Source: Pseudomonas paralactis | GTDB taxonomy: Bacteria > Pseudomonadota > Gammaproteobacteria > Pseudomonadales > Pseudomonadaceae | Length of the DNA: 64,000 nt | Direction of reading: 5' to 3' | Assembly (NCBI RefSeq): GCF_001439735.1 | Contig: NZ_JYLN01000001.1 | Location: forward strand, 1-64,000 | In this document: positions 28,113-37,125 of the stretch, piece by piece | Position numbering within the stretch: the stretch's first letter is position 1 | Layout: each line of letters starts with the position of its first letter | Notes under the pieces: generated by a model | Database searches by the model: none | What the model was told of the DNA's origin: nothing | Seen by the model: the letters and a program-made list of their open reading frames with translations, nothing else | Made by a program: the position numbers and the translations under genes

Positions 28113-28159
28113 ACTGCCTAGGCAGTGAATGTGTGACGAGATGTTACTGCTTAGGCAGC
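28113..28159 (-). promoter_or_regulatory. Tandem MarR operators upstream of the efflux operon
   Basis: Two related palindromes lie 17-63 bases upstream of the marR start. ACTGCCTAGGCAGT at 28113-28126 is perfect; ACTGCTTAGGCAGC at 28146-28159 is nearly so. Their starts are 33 bp apart, about three helical turns, so two dimers would bind the same face of DNA. Assignment to the adjacent MarR protein is inference from position. Confidence 0.75.
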
Positions 28160-28469
28160 GAATGTCAAATGGAATAATTAGGTTGCTTGGTAGTTGAGGG
28201 TAAGCGACGGGTTTTAAGGTTTGCCTGATGGGATGTGGTGCCTGCGCTGTTTAATGTTTTGCGCTTCCCAGCCAATGTGGCCGTGTTCATGAAGCCATTA
28301 AGACTGCAGCTTGCGCTGTTCGTATTTATTACCACGATGACGCTCGGCGACCCTATCTTCCACTAGGTCGCTCAGGGCCAATACCGAAGTCACGTTTATT
28401 GTGAACTACCTGTAAAAAACTAAGGATCGTCTGATTCTCCCCGCGCGTTGTCCCACCTAAAGTGCCGAC
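28160..28469 (+). promoter_or_regulatory. Upstream region of the sensor-kinase operon
   Basis: This 310-bp region lies between the marR operators and the first hybrid kinase. It holds a 21-bp sequence at 28420-28440 (C plus TAAGGATCGTCTGATTCTCC) that recurs exactly upstream of the pilin gene at 36389-36409. It also contains a possible 25-codon reading frame (28289-28366), reported under findings. No other gene is evident and core promoter boxes could not be assigned. Confidence 0.55.
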
Positions 28470-31292
28470 ATGCGATTGAAGACCTACCTCCATCAGATCA
28501 GCCCGATCCTGTCTACCCCGAACGCCGCCCGCCGCTTGTTGCGCATTTTTGCGCTGGTGCTGCTGGTGGGCATCATCGGTGGGGCTTACAGCTTTCTGCT
28601 GTTCACCTTCAACACCGAGATCTCCCAGCGACGCAGCTACATGAGCAGCGCGATTGCCGAAGCCCACACCTTTTTCACCACCCGCGAAGCGCTGCTGGAA
28701 AGCCTCAGCCTGTCGGCTACACGGCGCTACAAAAGCGCCGATGGCGCCGTGTCTGCGGAGGAAGTGTATTTGCTGTTGGGCACACGCCCCGGCAAGCAGT
28801 GGAGTATCTGGCTGACCCAGCGCATGCGCGACTATTTGAAGGCCAGGCAACTCAACCTGATTTACGTGGCCAGCGATGTAGAAGCCAAAGTGGTACGCCT
28901 TTACAACGCCACGCCAACGATTCGCGCGTTCCCAACGGGTATGCTCGAACAGTTGAAGCGGCTTCAGCGCGACACTCGTCCGGCCTTGCAGGAGCTGTGG
29001 CTGACCCAGAACACCGAAGGCCATTCGCAGCTGTACATTTTCGTTCGTCTGGATGAGCGCGATATGAATTCGGGTTGGCTAGGCTTGGAAATTGACGACC
29101 GGGAAGTCGCCAACACCCTGAACGATCATAGCGCGGGGGAGTTCACCATGTTCAATTCCCAGGGCATGCCCTTGTTCAGCAATAGCACCAAGCCGCAGTT
29201 CAGCCACAACCTGCCAGGCCTGCAGCAGCAGGATTTCTTTGGTTTTGTCGGCGCGGGATGGCTGCCCGACCAACTGGTGTTGCGCAAACAATTGAAGTCG
29301 TCGGACTGGCAACTGGCTTACTCCATCGACCTGCGCGCGGTTCTCCTATCCCTGTGGCCGCAATTGGCCGGGACGCTGGTGTTCTGCGTGTTCGGTATCA
29401 GTCTGGTGTGGTTGCTGATACACCGCATTGAACACCGTTTCATTACCCCCGCGGTGCAGCGTATCCAAGCCTTGGTGGAAAGCGAGCTGTTCAGCCGTGA
29501 CGTGATCCAGACCGCGCCCGTGGCCCTGTGTGTATTACGTCGCACCGACGGCCAGGTGGTACTGGAAAACACCTTGTCCCAGCAATGGCTCGGCCAGAGT
29601 GGCGAACGCGAACAGCTGTGCCCAGGCTGGATCCACCAAGCCTTCGATGCCCACGAACCGACTTTTACCGATTACTTTGAAACCGCCGATGGCCGCCACC
29701 TTTACCTGAGCTGCGCGCCCACTCGCTACAAAGGTGAGGACGTATTGTTATGTGCCTTCAGCGACATCAGTACCCGCACCCAGATCGAAGCAGCGCTGGA
29801 ACAGGCGCGCCGGCTGGCCGACAGCGCCAATGAAGCCAAGACCTTGTTTCTGGCCACCATGAGCCATGAAATCCGCACGCCGCTCTATGGCGTACTGGGC
29901 ACTCTGGAACTGCTGGGCCGCACCCGTCTGGATGCACAGCAGAAAAACTATCTAAAGGCGATAGAGGGCTCGTCGTCCACTTTGTTGCAATTGATCTGTG
30001 ACGTGCTGGACGTATCCAAGATTGAGGCCGGGCAACTGGCCCTGGAGCTGGGTGAGTTCTCGACCTTCGCCCTGGTGCAGGAAGTGGTCCACGGCTATGC
30101 AGCGGCGGCCCAGAGCAAAGGGTTGCTGCTCTACGCCTGCATCGACCCGCAGATGCCGGACCGGATGATTGGCGACATCAGCCGGATCCGCCAGGTGCTC
30201 AACAACCTGTTGAGCAATGCCATCAAGTTCACCGACTCCGGGCGGGTCGTGGTACGAGCCACGCTGTTAAGCCGTGATGGCGAGCGCGCCAGCGTGCAAT
30301 GGCAAGTCTCGGATACCGGCAAAGGCATCGCACGCGAAGAGCAGCCGTGCATTTTCGAGCCCTTTTACCAGACTCAGGGCAACCCCAACGTAGTGGCGGG
30401 AACCGGCCTTGGCCTGCCGATTTGCCTGCGCTTGACCCAATTGATGAATGGCAGCCTGCGTATGGTGAGTGAGCCGGGCCTGGGTAGCAGTTTTACCCTC
30501 GCCCTACCGCTGGTCGAGTGCGTCAAAGACGCGCTGCCCCCGACCATGACAAGCTTGCTCCCGGAAGTCGTTCTGGTGCTTTCACCGGTTCGCGAGTTGG
30601 CCGAAGTCATCAGCGGTTGGCTACGACGCTGGGGCGCCCACCCCTTGATCGGTCACCCATCCTCTCTGGACCTACCCTCGGCCTGTGTACTGATTGAGCT
30701 GCATCCAGGCCCGCTTGAACAGCGCCTGATCCCCGATTGGGCCGGGCCGCTGGTGCTTGCCACCAGCGACGGGTGCAATGTACCGCAGATCATGCTCGGA
30801 GGCTGGAAGGTCAACCTCAATGACCTGCATGCCATCCATCAAGCGGTAAGCCAGGCCCAAGGTGTATGGGTTTCACTGCCACAAGCGGTGAATGAGCTAC
30901 ATGATCTGCGCAAGTTGAAGCTGCACATACTGGTGGCCGAAGACAACGCTATCAACCAGTTGATCCTGCGTGATCAATTGGAGGAGCTGGGCTGCACCGT
31001 GGAACTGACGTCGGATGGCGAAGAGGCGTTGTCTCGCTGGCACGAGGGGACGTTCGATATCGTCCTCAGCGACGTCAATATGCCTAAGCTCAACGGCTAT
31101 GTCCTGGCCCGGGAGCTGCGGCGCCTGGGCTGCACCGTACCGATCATCGGCGCCACCGCCAATGCCATGCGTGGCGAAGCCGCCTTGTGCGTGGCGGCAG
31201 GCATGAACCATTGCCTCGTCAAACCCTTTACCCTGCGAGCCTTGTTCAATGAACTGGCTCCCTATGAACGAGCCCCCCATGAATCGCTGTAG
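28470..31292 (+). CDS. Hybrid sensor histidine kinase (PvrS-like), no HPt
   Basis: A 940-residue inner-membrane hybrid kinase. It has a membrane helix at about residues 25-47, a periplasmic sensor to about 290, and a second helix at about 291-318. A PAS-like segment follows, then the phosphoacceptor in FLATMSHEIRTPLYGVLG with His466, HATPase boxes NNLLSNAIKFTDSG, DTGKGI and GTGLGLPIC, and a C-terminal receiver with phosphoacceptor Asp868 (LSDVNMPKLNG). There is no histidine phosphotransfer domain. Gene order with the next three genes matches pvrS-pvrR-rcsC-rcsB of P. aeruginosa PA14, where the kinase feeds the fimbrial regulator through the partner kinase. That comparison is from memory. Confidence 0.88.
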   Translation: MRLKTYLHQISPILSTPNAARRLLRIFALVLLVGIIGGAYSFLLFTFNTEISQRRSYMSSAIAEAHTFFTTREALLESLSLSATRRYKSADGAVSAEEVYLLLGTRPGKQWSIWLTQRMRDYLKARQLNLIYVASDVEAKVVRLYNATPTIRAFPTGMLEQLKRLQRDTRPALQELWLTQNTEGHSQLYIFVRLDERDMNSGWLGLEIDDREVANTLNDHSAGEFTMFNSQGMPLFSNSTKPQFSHNLPGLQQQDFFGFVGAGWLPDQLVLRKQLKSSDWQLAYSIDLRAVLLSLWPQLAGTLVFCVFGISLVWLLIHRIEHRFITPAVQRIQALVESELFSRDVIQTAPVALCVLRRTDGQVVLENTLSQQWLGQSGEREQLCPGWIHQAFDAHEPTFTDYFETADGRHLYLSCAPTRYKGEDVLLCAFSDISTRTQIEAALEQARRLADSANEAKTLFLATMSHEIRTPLYGVLGTLELLGRTRLDAQQKNYLKAIEGSSSTLLQLICDVLDVSKIEAGQLALELGEFSTFALVQEVVHGYAAAAQSKGLLLYACIDPQMPDRMIGDISRIRQVLNNLLSNAIKFTDSGRVVVRATLLSRDGERASVQWQVSDTGKGIAREEQPCIFEPFYQTQGNPNVVAGTGLGLPICLRLTQLMNGSLRMVSEPGLGSSFTLALPLVECVKDALPPTMTSLLPEVVLVLSPVRELAEVISGWLRRWGAHPLIGHPSSLDLPSACVLIELHPGPLEQRLIPDWAGPLVLATSDGCNVPQIMLGGWKVNLNDLHAIHQAVSQAQGVWVSLPQAVNELHDLRKLKLHILVAEDNAINQLILRDQLEELGCTVELTSDGEEALSRWHEGTFDIVLSDVNMPKLNGYVLARELRRLGCTVPIIGATANAMRGEAALCVAAGMNHCLVKPFTLRALFNELAPYERAPHESL

Positions 31293-32466
31293 CATTTTGA
31301 TCGTCGAAGACCACCCCTTTCAACATCAGTACCTGCAGCATCTGTTCGGCGAACTGGGAGACTTCGACCTGGAGTCGGCGCGCGATGGCGAGGAAGCGCT
31401 GAGCTGTTTGCGCAGGCGCAATTTCGACCTGGTGCTCACCGACCTGCTGATGCCCGGCATGGACGGTGTGCAGTTTATCCAAGGCCTTGCCACGCTGCGT
31501 GCCAAACCGGCCCTGGCGATCATGAGTGCCGCGTCCAGGCGCATGCTGATGAGCGCGAGCCTGGTGGCGAGCAACCTGCAGGTGAATGTCATCGGGTTGA
31601 TCTCCAAACCAGTGAACCTTGCGGCCCTGCGCAGTTTGACTGAGCAACTGCTGGATCTACGTCAGGTGGTGTTGCCCGAGACTGCCCCAGATATTGAACG
31701 CCAGGCCCTGCTTGAAGCGCTGGACAACGGCCAATTACAGGCCTGGTTTCAACCCAAGAAAGCCCTGGTCAACGCACGCATCGTCGCCGCCGAAGCCTTG
31801 ATACGCTGGATCCACCCGGACCATGGTGTATTGCTGCCGGGCTCGTTCCTGCCCGCGCTCAGAGCCTACCGCCTGGAGGAGCACTTGTTATGGCGTGTAC
31901 TGGAACAGGCCATCGCTGCCCAGGCACGCTGGCGACTACAGGGTTATGACATCCCGGTGTCAATCAATTTGCCCACCCATTTGCTCAACAGCTACGACCT
32001 GGCCGATCGCATCCTCGCCTTCGTCTTGCAACATCAAGGCATTCCCGGACGAATTTGCTTTGAGTTGATGGAGTGTTCGGTGCCCAAGGACATCAGCAAC
32101 TTCTACGCTGGCGCATGCCGTTTGCGCATCAAGGGTTTCGGCCTGTCCCAGGACGACTTTGGCAAAGGCTACAGCTCGTACATGAACCTGGTCTTGACGC
32201 CTTTCACCGAACTCAAGATCGACCGGGCGCTGGTGCAAGGCTGCAATGACAACGAAGAGCTGGCGCAGGCGTTGACGAGTATTGTGGCCCTGGGGCGGCA
32301 ACTGGGTTTGACCGTGGTAGCAGAAGGCGTGGAAACCGCGCAAGAACTTGCACTGTTGCGTAAGATCAACTGCACTCAGGTCCAGGGCTTCCTGATTTCC
32401 CATGCGGTGTCCTCAGACCAGTTCCAGCAACTGCTGAACCAGGACGGCCCGGCAAGCACCTATTGA
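31279..32466 (+). CDS. REC-EAL c-di-GMP phosphodiesterase response regulator (PvrR/RocR-like)
   Basis: A 395-residue cytoplasmic protein. The receiver domain (about 1-125) has phosphoacceptor Asp55 in TDLLMPGMDG. The EAL domain (about 145-390) has the signature Glu172 in EALIRWIHPDHG, the DDFGKGYSS loop and AEGVETAQEL, so the metal and catalytic residues look intact and hydrolysis of c-di-GMP is expected. I take the ATG at 31279 (MNRCSILIVEDHP), which overlaps the kinase gene by 14 bp; ATGs at 31249 and 31264 are alternatives. In PvrR/RocR-type systems this protein opposes fimbrial expression or attachment. Confidence 0.9.
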   Translation: MNRCSILIVEDHPFQHQYLQHLFGELGDFDLESARDGEEALSCLRRRNFDLVLTDLLMPGMDGVQFIQGLATLRAKPALAIMSAASRRMLMSASLVASNLQVNVIGLISKPVNLAALRSLTEQLLDLRQVVLPETAPDIERQALLEALDNGQLQAWFQPKKALVNARIVAAEALIRWIHPDHGVLLPGSFLPALRAYRLEEHLLWRVLEQAIAAQARWRLQGYDIPVSINLPTHLLNSYDLADRILAFVLQHQGIPGRICFELMECSVPKDISNFYAGACRLRIKGFGLSQDDFGKGYSSYMNLVLTPFTELKIDRALVQGCNDNEELAQALTSIVALGRQLGLTVVAEGVETAQELALLRKINCTQVQGFLISHAVSSDQFQQLLNQDGPASTY

Positions 32467-32527
32467 GTCTTTGTTCAGAGGCCATTGTGTCCGACCATAC
32501 CCCCCTTCCCGCCCGCCGGTTCGCTTA

Positions 32528-35500
32528 ATGAACCATCCCAATGCTTTCCTGGAGAAACTGACCAGCAGTTCTCTGCGCCTGCACAAGGGCTTGATAGCGC
32601 TCGGCGCCTTGGTGATGGTGTTGCTGGTGATCAGTTACCTGGGCGTGCAGCGCATGGTCGGCGAACAAAGTGATACCACCCGCTTTCATTTTGCCCGACT
32701 GATGGAAAACATTGGCGAGCAGCAGGCGTTTCTTGCCAGTCTTTCACAGCAAAGTACCCAGGGCGATTTCCTGTCTGCGTCAATCTCTGTACCACCCGCC
32801 CTCAAGGCGTTGTCCGAGCAAGGGCCGGATATCTATGAGGGACGCGAATTCAGCTTTTCTCTGCCTTATAGCGTAAAACTCAACCCCAAACGCCTGGCTG
32901 CCAGCCAACAGGCGAAGATTTTTGATCTGGCAGCTCACCTGGCCGCCTACTACGGCGCCTTCTGGTCTGCCTCGCACTACCAGTCACCCCAGGTTTTACT
33001 GTTCAACGGGCCGGACAACTTCAATATTTCGGTGCCTGCCGCCGGCCATCTGCGTGGTGATGGGCAGGTGCAGGGCGGTTCTTTTGCCGACGTGGTACGC
33101 CAGGTAGAAGCGCGGCTGCATGCCGACCCTCAGCAACTGCCAGACGGCCAGGTGCACTGGAAAGCCTACAGCGACACCACGCAAACGGCGAGCTCCCCGA
33201 CATTGCTCGCTTATATCCACATCGAACTGGCTCCGGCACGCCGGCATATCCAGGGCGCAAGCCCGCACGTGCTGGTAGCGTCGCTGCTCAATCCTTCGCA
33301 GATCAATAACATTGAGCGCTTGATGCAATGGTCGATCTACGACCACTTCACACTGATCGCTCCATCCGGCGAGGTGCTGGCTGGCGTCCTGAAACCTGAA
33401 CAACGGTTGCAGGAGGGCCTGAACCTCACCCGTGACGGCCTGGTATTCAAATTGACCAGCCCTGGTGAACAGCACTGGACGGCGATCTACGTCATAGGGC
33501 TCAAGAGTTTCCTGGACTCGGCCTTTTGGCCACTGCTGTGCCTGCTCGCACTGATAATCGCAGGGCTTGGGGGTGGACGCGCCTTCAACCGCTGGTACAA
33601 AAAGCAGGTGGTGCTGCCCGCCCAACTGGCCCACGCCAGCGTCGCCGAAAGCGAGGCATTCAGCCGTGCAGTGATTGATACCGCGCCTACTGGCCTCTGT
33701 GTAATACGCCGTAGCGACCATCAGGTGTTACTGGAGAACCGACGCGCGCTGGAGTGGAAAGGTACCAACCGGCTGGTCAGCACCCTGCGCCAGCACTACG
33801 ACCTCTGCGAAGCAGGCCAGGCCGAACTGGATATTGATGGCCGCCATCTGCATATCACGTTTATCAACACCCGCTATCAAGGCCAGGACGCCTGGCTCTG
33901 CGCCTTCCATGACGTCACCCGGCACATCGAAGACGCCGCGGCCCTGGAAGAGGCCCGCCACACCGCCGACTCGGCAAACCGGGCAAAGTCCCGCTTCCTC
34001 GCCACCATGAGCCATGAAATCCGTACGCCGCTGTACGGTGTGCTGGGCACCCTCGAACTGCTTGGCCTGACCAGCCTCGCCCCGCGTCAACAGGATTACC
34101 TGCAAACCGTTCAACGCTCATCCGCCACCTTGTTCCAGCTGATCAGCGATGTGCTGGACGTGTCCAAGATCGAAGCCGGGCAGATGACGCTGGAACTCCA
34201 GGACTTCTGTCCGCTGGAAATGAGCGAAGATGTCGTGCGCACCTACAGTGCGTTTGCCCGAGCCAAGGGTTTGCACCTGTATGCCAGCATCGATGTAACA
34301 CTGCCGGATCGGCTGCGCGGTGACCCGCTGCGGATTCGCCAGATCCTCAACAACCTGGTGAGCAACGCGATCAAGTTCACCGATAACGGCCGTGTACTGC
34401 TGCGAGTGCGGGTGTTGGAAAACGCTGATGTGCAGTGGCAGGTCAGCGATTCGGGCGTGGGGATTTCCTCGGCGCAGCAACAGCAACTGTTCGATCCGTT
34501 CTATCAGGTCAACGATGCGACCAGCCAGGCCGGTGCAGGCCTGGGCCTGGCGATCTGCAAATGGCTGTGCGAGTTAATGCATGGCCACCTGAGCGTGGTT
34601 AGCGAGCCCGGCCTGGGCAGCAGTTTCAGTCTGCAACTGGCGCTGGAGACCGTAGCAGGCAACCTCGCCGATTGCCCGGTGTTCACGTCTGATGCACCGG
34701 CTGTGTATGTGCGTGCGCCCGTCCACGAGCAGGCGCAGCATCTTATCGACTGGCTCAACCGCCTGGGCCTCGACTGCCGGGCCTTCCGGGCTGGGCCAAC
34801 TGCCGCGCTGCTGGTGGACCTGTCGCCCGCGGGCCAAAGCCTGCCCTGGCCCAACCAGCGAATCATTGCCACACCGGGCGGGCCCAACCCTGCGCAGTTA
34901 TCCAAGGCCGACTGGCTCGTCGACGTCGATGACGTACGCGCGATTGCCTGGGCGGTTTACCTGGCGCATCACGGTAGCCGCGCTGAAGGCCCGCCCGAAG
35001 TGCCGGAAAAAAACCGTCGTTTGAACCTCAAGGTGCTGGTCGCCGAAGACAATGCGATCAATTTGGCAATCATCAAGGAACAACTGCAAGCCCTGGGCTG
35101 CTCGGTGGTGGCCGCCACCAACGGCAAAGAAGCGCTGGTGCAATGGCAACCGGGCCGTTTCGACTTGGTACTCACCGACGTGAATATGCCGCTGATGAAC
35201 GGCTATCAATTGGCTCAAGCCCTGCGCCAGCAGGATAAAACCCTGCCGATCATCGGGATCACCGCCAACGCCCTGCGCGAAGAAGGCGAACGCTGCGCTG
35301 CTGTGGGCATGAATGCGTGGCTGGTCAAGCCGCTGAACCTGGCGACCTTGCGCGCGCAACTGGAGAAACATTGCAGGATCGCCCTGCCGGCAGTGGCCGA
35401 ACCGTCCATGTTGTCGCCCGAAATGCGCGAGCTGTTTGTCACCACTGTGCGCCAGAATGTTCATGCCACACTGGCAGCGCTGGAACGTGCCAATGTCAAT

Positions 35501-35683
35501 GAGGTGGCGCAGCAGTTGCACAGCATCGCCGGAGCCTTGGGCTCAGTGCAGCTCAAAGCGATGGCCATCGCGTTTGTCGAACTCGAATGTCGCCTGACCG
35601 GCATGGCCGTCACGCCCGCCCTCGCCCTGGAAGTGCGTCAGCACCTCGCTCGATTGAATGCCCTGCTCGACTCCCTTGAATAA
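32528..35683 (+). CDS. Hybrid sensor histidine kinase with HPt domain (RcsC-like)
   Basis: A 1051-residue tripartite kinase. It has a membrane helix at about 20-40, a large periplasmic sensor and a second helix near 340. The phosphoacceptor is His496 (FLATMSHEIRTPLYGVLG), HATPase boxes are NNLVSNAIKFTDNG and AGLGLAIC, the receiver Asp884 is in LTDVNMPLMNG, and a C-terminal HPt has His998 in LHSIAGALGS. It is clearly paralogous to the first kinase (28470-31292) but has the HPt that kinase lacks, so it can relay phosphate from both to the response regulator. The start at 32528 fits the membrane helix but has no strong ribosome-binding site; in-frame alternatives lie upstream to 32471. Confidence 0.88.
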   Translation: MNHPNAFLEKLTSSSLRLHKGLIALGALVMVLLVISYLGVQRMVGEQSDTTRFHFARLMENIGEQQAFLASLSQQSTQGDFLSASISVPPALKALSEQGPDIYEGREFSFSLPYSVKLNPKRLAASQQAKIFDLAAHLAAYYGAFWSASHYQSPQVLLFNGPDNFNISVPAAGHLRGDGQVQGGSFADVVRQVEARLHADPQQLPDGQVHWKAYSDTTQTASSPTLLAYIHIELAPARRHIQGASPHVLVASLLNPSQINNIERLMQWSIYDHFTLIAPSGEVLAGVLKPEQRLQEGLNLTRDGLVFKLTSPGEQHWTAIYVIGLKSFLDSAFWPLLCLLALIIAGLGGGRAFNRWYKKQVVLPAQLAHASVAESEAFSRAVIDTAPTGLCVIRRSDHQVLLENRRALEWKGTNRLVSTLRQHYDLCEAGQAELDIDGRHLHITFINTRYQGQDAWLCAFHDVTRHIEDAAALEEARHTADSANRAKSRFLATMSHEIRTPLYGVLGTLELLGLTSLAPRQQDYLQTVQRSSATLFQLISDVLDVSKIEAGQMTLELQDFCPLEMSEDVVRTYSAFARAKGLHLYASIDVTLPDRLRGDPLRIRQILNNLVSNAIKFTDNGRVLLRVRVLENADVQWQVSDSGVGISSAQQQQLFDPFYQVNDATSQAGAGLGLAICKWLCELMHGHLSVVSEPGLGSSFSLQLALETVAGNLADCPVFTSDAPAVYVRAPVHEQAQHLIDWLNRLGLDCRAFRAGPTAALLVDLSPAGQSLPWPNQRIIATPGGPNPAQLSKADWLVDVDDVRAIAWAVYLAHHGSRAEGPPEVPEKNRRLNLKVLVAEDNAINLAIIKEQLQALGCSVVAATNGKEALVQWQPGRFDLVLTDVNMPLMNGYQLAQALRQQDKTLPIIGITANALREEGERCAAVGMNAWLVKPLNLATLRAQLEKHCRIALPAVAEPSMLSPEMRELFVTTVRQNVHATLAALERANVNEVAQQLHSIAGALGSVQLKAMAIAFVELECRLTGMAVTPALALEVRQHLARLNALLDSLE

Positions 35684-35705
35684 ATTCACTTTGGAAAATC
35701 ATCCC

Positions 35706-36353
35706 ATGGATACCCTCAATGTTGTCATTGCCGATGATCACCCCATCGTACTGGTGGGGGTGCGCGAGCTGATCGAGCGTGATACACGCTTTAAGGTGGT
35801 GGGCGCTGCCGTATGTTCGAATGAGCTGGTCGCGTTGTTGGTATCCAAACCGGTGGACCTGGTGGTCACCGACTTCAACATGCCCGGCGATTCGCCCTAT
35901 GGCGATGGCCTCAAGTTGGTTGAATACCTGACACGGCGCTTTCCCAAGGTGGGGATAGTGGTGCTGACGATGATCTCCAACCCTTTGATACTGACGCGCC
36001 TGCAAGAACTCGGGGTGCTGGCCGTGATCCAGAAGCACCAATTACACGATGAAATCCAGGCCGCGCTCAAGGCTATCGCCCGGGGCAAGCCCATTCACCA
36101 CAACGGGCCACAACCGACATCGGTGATGGACGATGGCGCTGACCTGGACCAACGATTCACCCGGTTGTCACCCAAGGAGCACGAGATTTTACGTTTGTTT
36201 GTCTCGGGGCAAAGTGTTAACGAGATTGCGCGCGGGCTGAACAGAAGTGCCAAGACCATCAGCACGCAAAAAGTCTCTGCAATGCGAAAACTGGAAGTAA
36301 GCAGTGATCAGGATTTACTGACTTATTGCATAGAGCGCAACGTGTTCAACTAA
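35706..36353 (+). CDS. NarL/FixJ-family response regulator (RcsB-like)
   Basis: A 215-residue DNA-binding response regulator. The receiver domain carries Asp56 (VVTDFNMPGD). The C-terminal LuxR-type helix-turn-helix lies at about residues 148-205 (LSPKEHEILRLFVSGQSVNEIARGLNRSAKTISTQKVSAM). The ATG at 35706 follows a GGAAAA site; the gene starts 22 bp after the RcsC-like kinase. Position directly before a fimbrial operon matches RcsB/RocA1-type activators of cup genes. The 21-bp sequence shared by the kinase-operon leader and the pilin promoter is the best candidate for its binding site, which is inference. Confidence 0.9.
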   Translation: MDTLNVVIADDHPIVLVGVRELIERDTRFKVVGAAVCSNELVALLVSKPVDLVVTDFNMPGDSPYGDGLKLVEYLTRRFPKVGIVVLTMISNPLILTRLQELGVLAVIQKHQLHDEIQAALKAIARGKPIHHNGPQPTSVMDDGADLDQRFTRLSPKEHEILRLFVSGQSVNEIARGLNRSAKTISTQKVSAMRKLEVSSDQDLLTYCIERNVFN

Positions 36354-36388
36354 CAAACTTACCCGCAACTACTTGAACCCTACTGTTT

Positions 36389-36409
36389 CTAAGGATCGTC
36401 TGATTCTCC
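36389..36409 (+). promoter_or_regulatory. Shared 21-bp motif upstream of the pilin gene
   Basis: C plus TAAGGATCGTCTGATTCTCC, identical over 21 bp to 28420-28440. The centre GGATC-N4-GATTC is an imperfect inverted repeat, as expected for a dimeric NarL-type regulator. It lies 54 bp upstream of the pilin start, a sensible activator distance. Confidence 0.65.
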
Positions 36410-36463
36410 ACTAAGTGCTGACGCTTTATTGTGTTGCTTCAACCCCAATTATGGATAAGCAAC

Positions 36464-37051
36464 ATGAAAACGTTATCCCGAGCACTTCTGGCCCTGTCGA
36501 TTTTCGCCGCAGCAGGCAATGCCCTGGCAGCTGACCCTGTTCCGACCAAGGCCGGCAGCGGCACCATCAACTTCACCGGCACCATCAACAACGATGCCTG
36601 TTCCGTTGACGGCGCGGGCACCAACAAAACCATTTCGGTGAACATGGGTGAAGTGTCGATCAAGGACATGGGCACCGCCACCGCGCCAAAAGGCAGCGGC
36701 ACGCTGAGCGCCGAGAACTTCGAGATGAAGATCAACTGCAACGCCGGTACCAAGGTGGCCATGCTCTTCGAACCAACCTCCGGCAAAGGCAGCGGCCTGG
36801 TGACTGGCACTGGCGTGTTGAAAGTCATCGACGGCCTGGGCGCCGCCAAGAATATCGGTATTGCCTTGCTGGACAGCAATGGCGCGCTGATCGACCTGAA
36901 ATCCCCAGCCACCGCGAAGGTCGAAAGCAACCTGCAGGACAGCAACGCGTCGCTGAAATTCTCGGCCGCCTATGTCACCACTGCCGATCCAAAACTGGCC
37001 GTGGCCGGTCGTGGCGACGCGACCCTGCCGTTCACCCTGCAATACGAATAA
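36464..37051 (+). CDS. Type 1-like fimbrial major subunit (pilin)
   Basis: A 195-residue secreted pilin. The signal peptide MKTLSRALLALSIFAAAGNALA is followed by the fimbrial fold: NFTGTINNDACSVDG supplies the first conserved Cys and MKINCNAG the second, forming the family disulfide. The C-terminus LPFTLQYE has the penultimate Tyr used in donor-strand chaperone contacts. It is first in a pilin-chaperone-usher operon placed after the Pvr/Rcs-like regulators, as cupD1 is in P. aeruginosa PA14. A strong hairpin follows the stop, so pilin message may be more abundant than that of the downstream genes. Confidence 0.9.
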   Translation: MKTLSRALLALSIFAAAGNALAADPVPTKAGSGTINFTGTINNDACSVDGAGTNKTISVNMGEVSIKDMGTATAPKGSGTLSAENFEMKINCNAGTKVAMLFEPTSGKGSGLVTGTGVLKVIDGLGAAKNIGIALLDSNGALIDLKSPATAKVESNLQDSNASLKFSAAYVTTADPKLAVAGRGDATLPFTLQYE

Positions 37052-37073
37052 CCCGCACGAGCATCACGGGTCC

Positions 37074-37104
37074 GTGCAGGGCCTGATCGGCCCTGCACAT
37101 TCAT
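37074..37104 (+). terminator. Intercistronic stem-loop between pilin and chaperone genes
   Basis: GTGCAGGGCC (37074-37083) pairs perfectly with GGCCCTGCAC (37089-37098) around TGATC, followed by an interrupted T-rich stretch (ATTCATTCATTTT). This could be a leaky terminator or an RNA-stabilising hairpin giving more pilin than chaperone and usher; which one cannot be told from sequence. Confidence 0.65.
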
Positions 37105-37125
37105 TCATTTTGCGCGGTAGTCATC

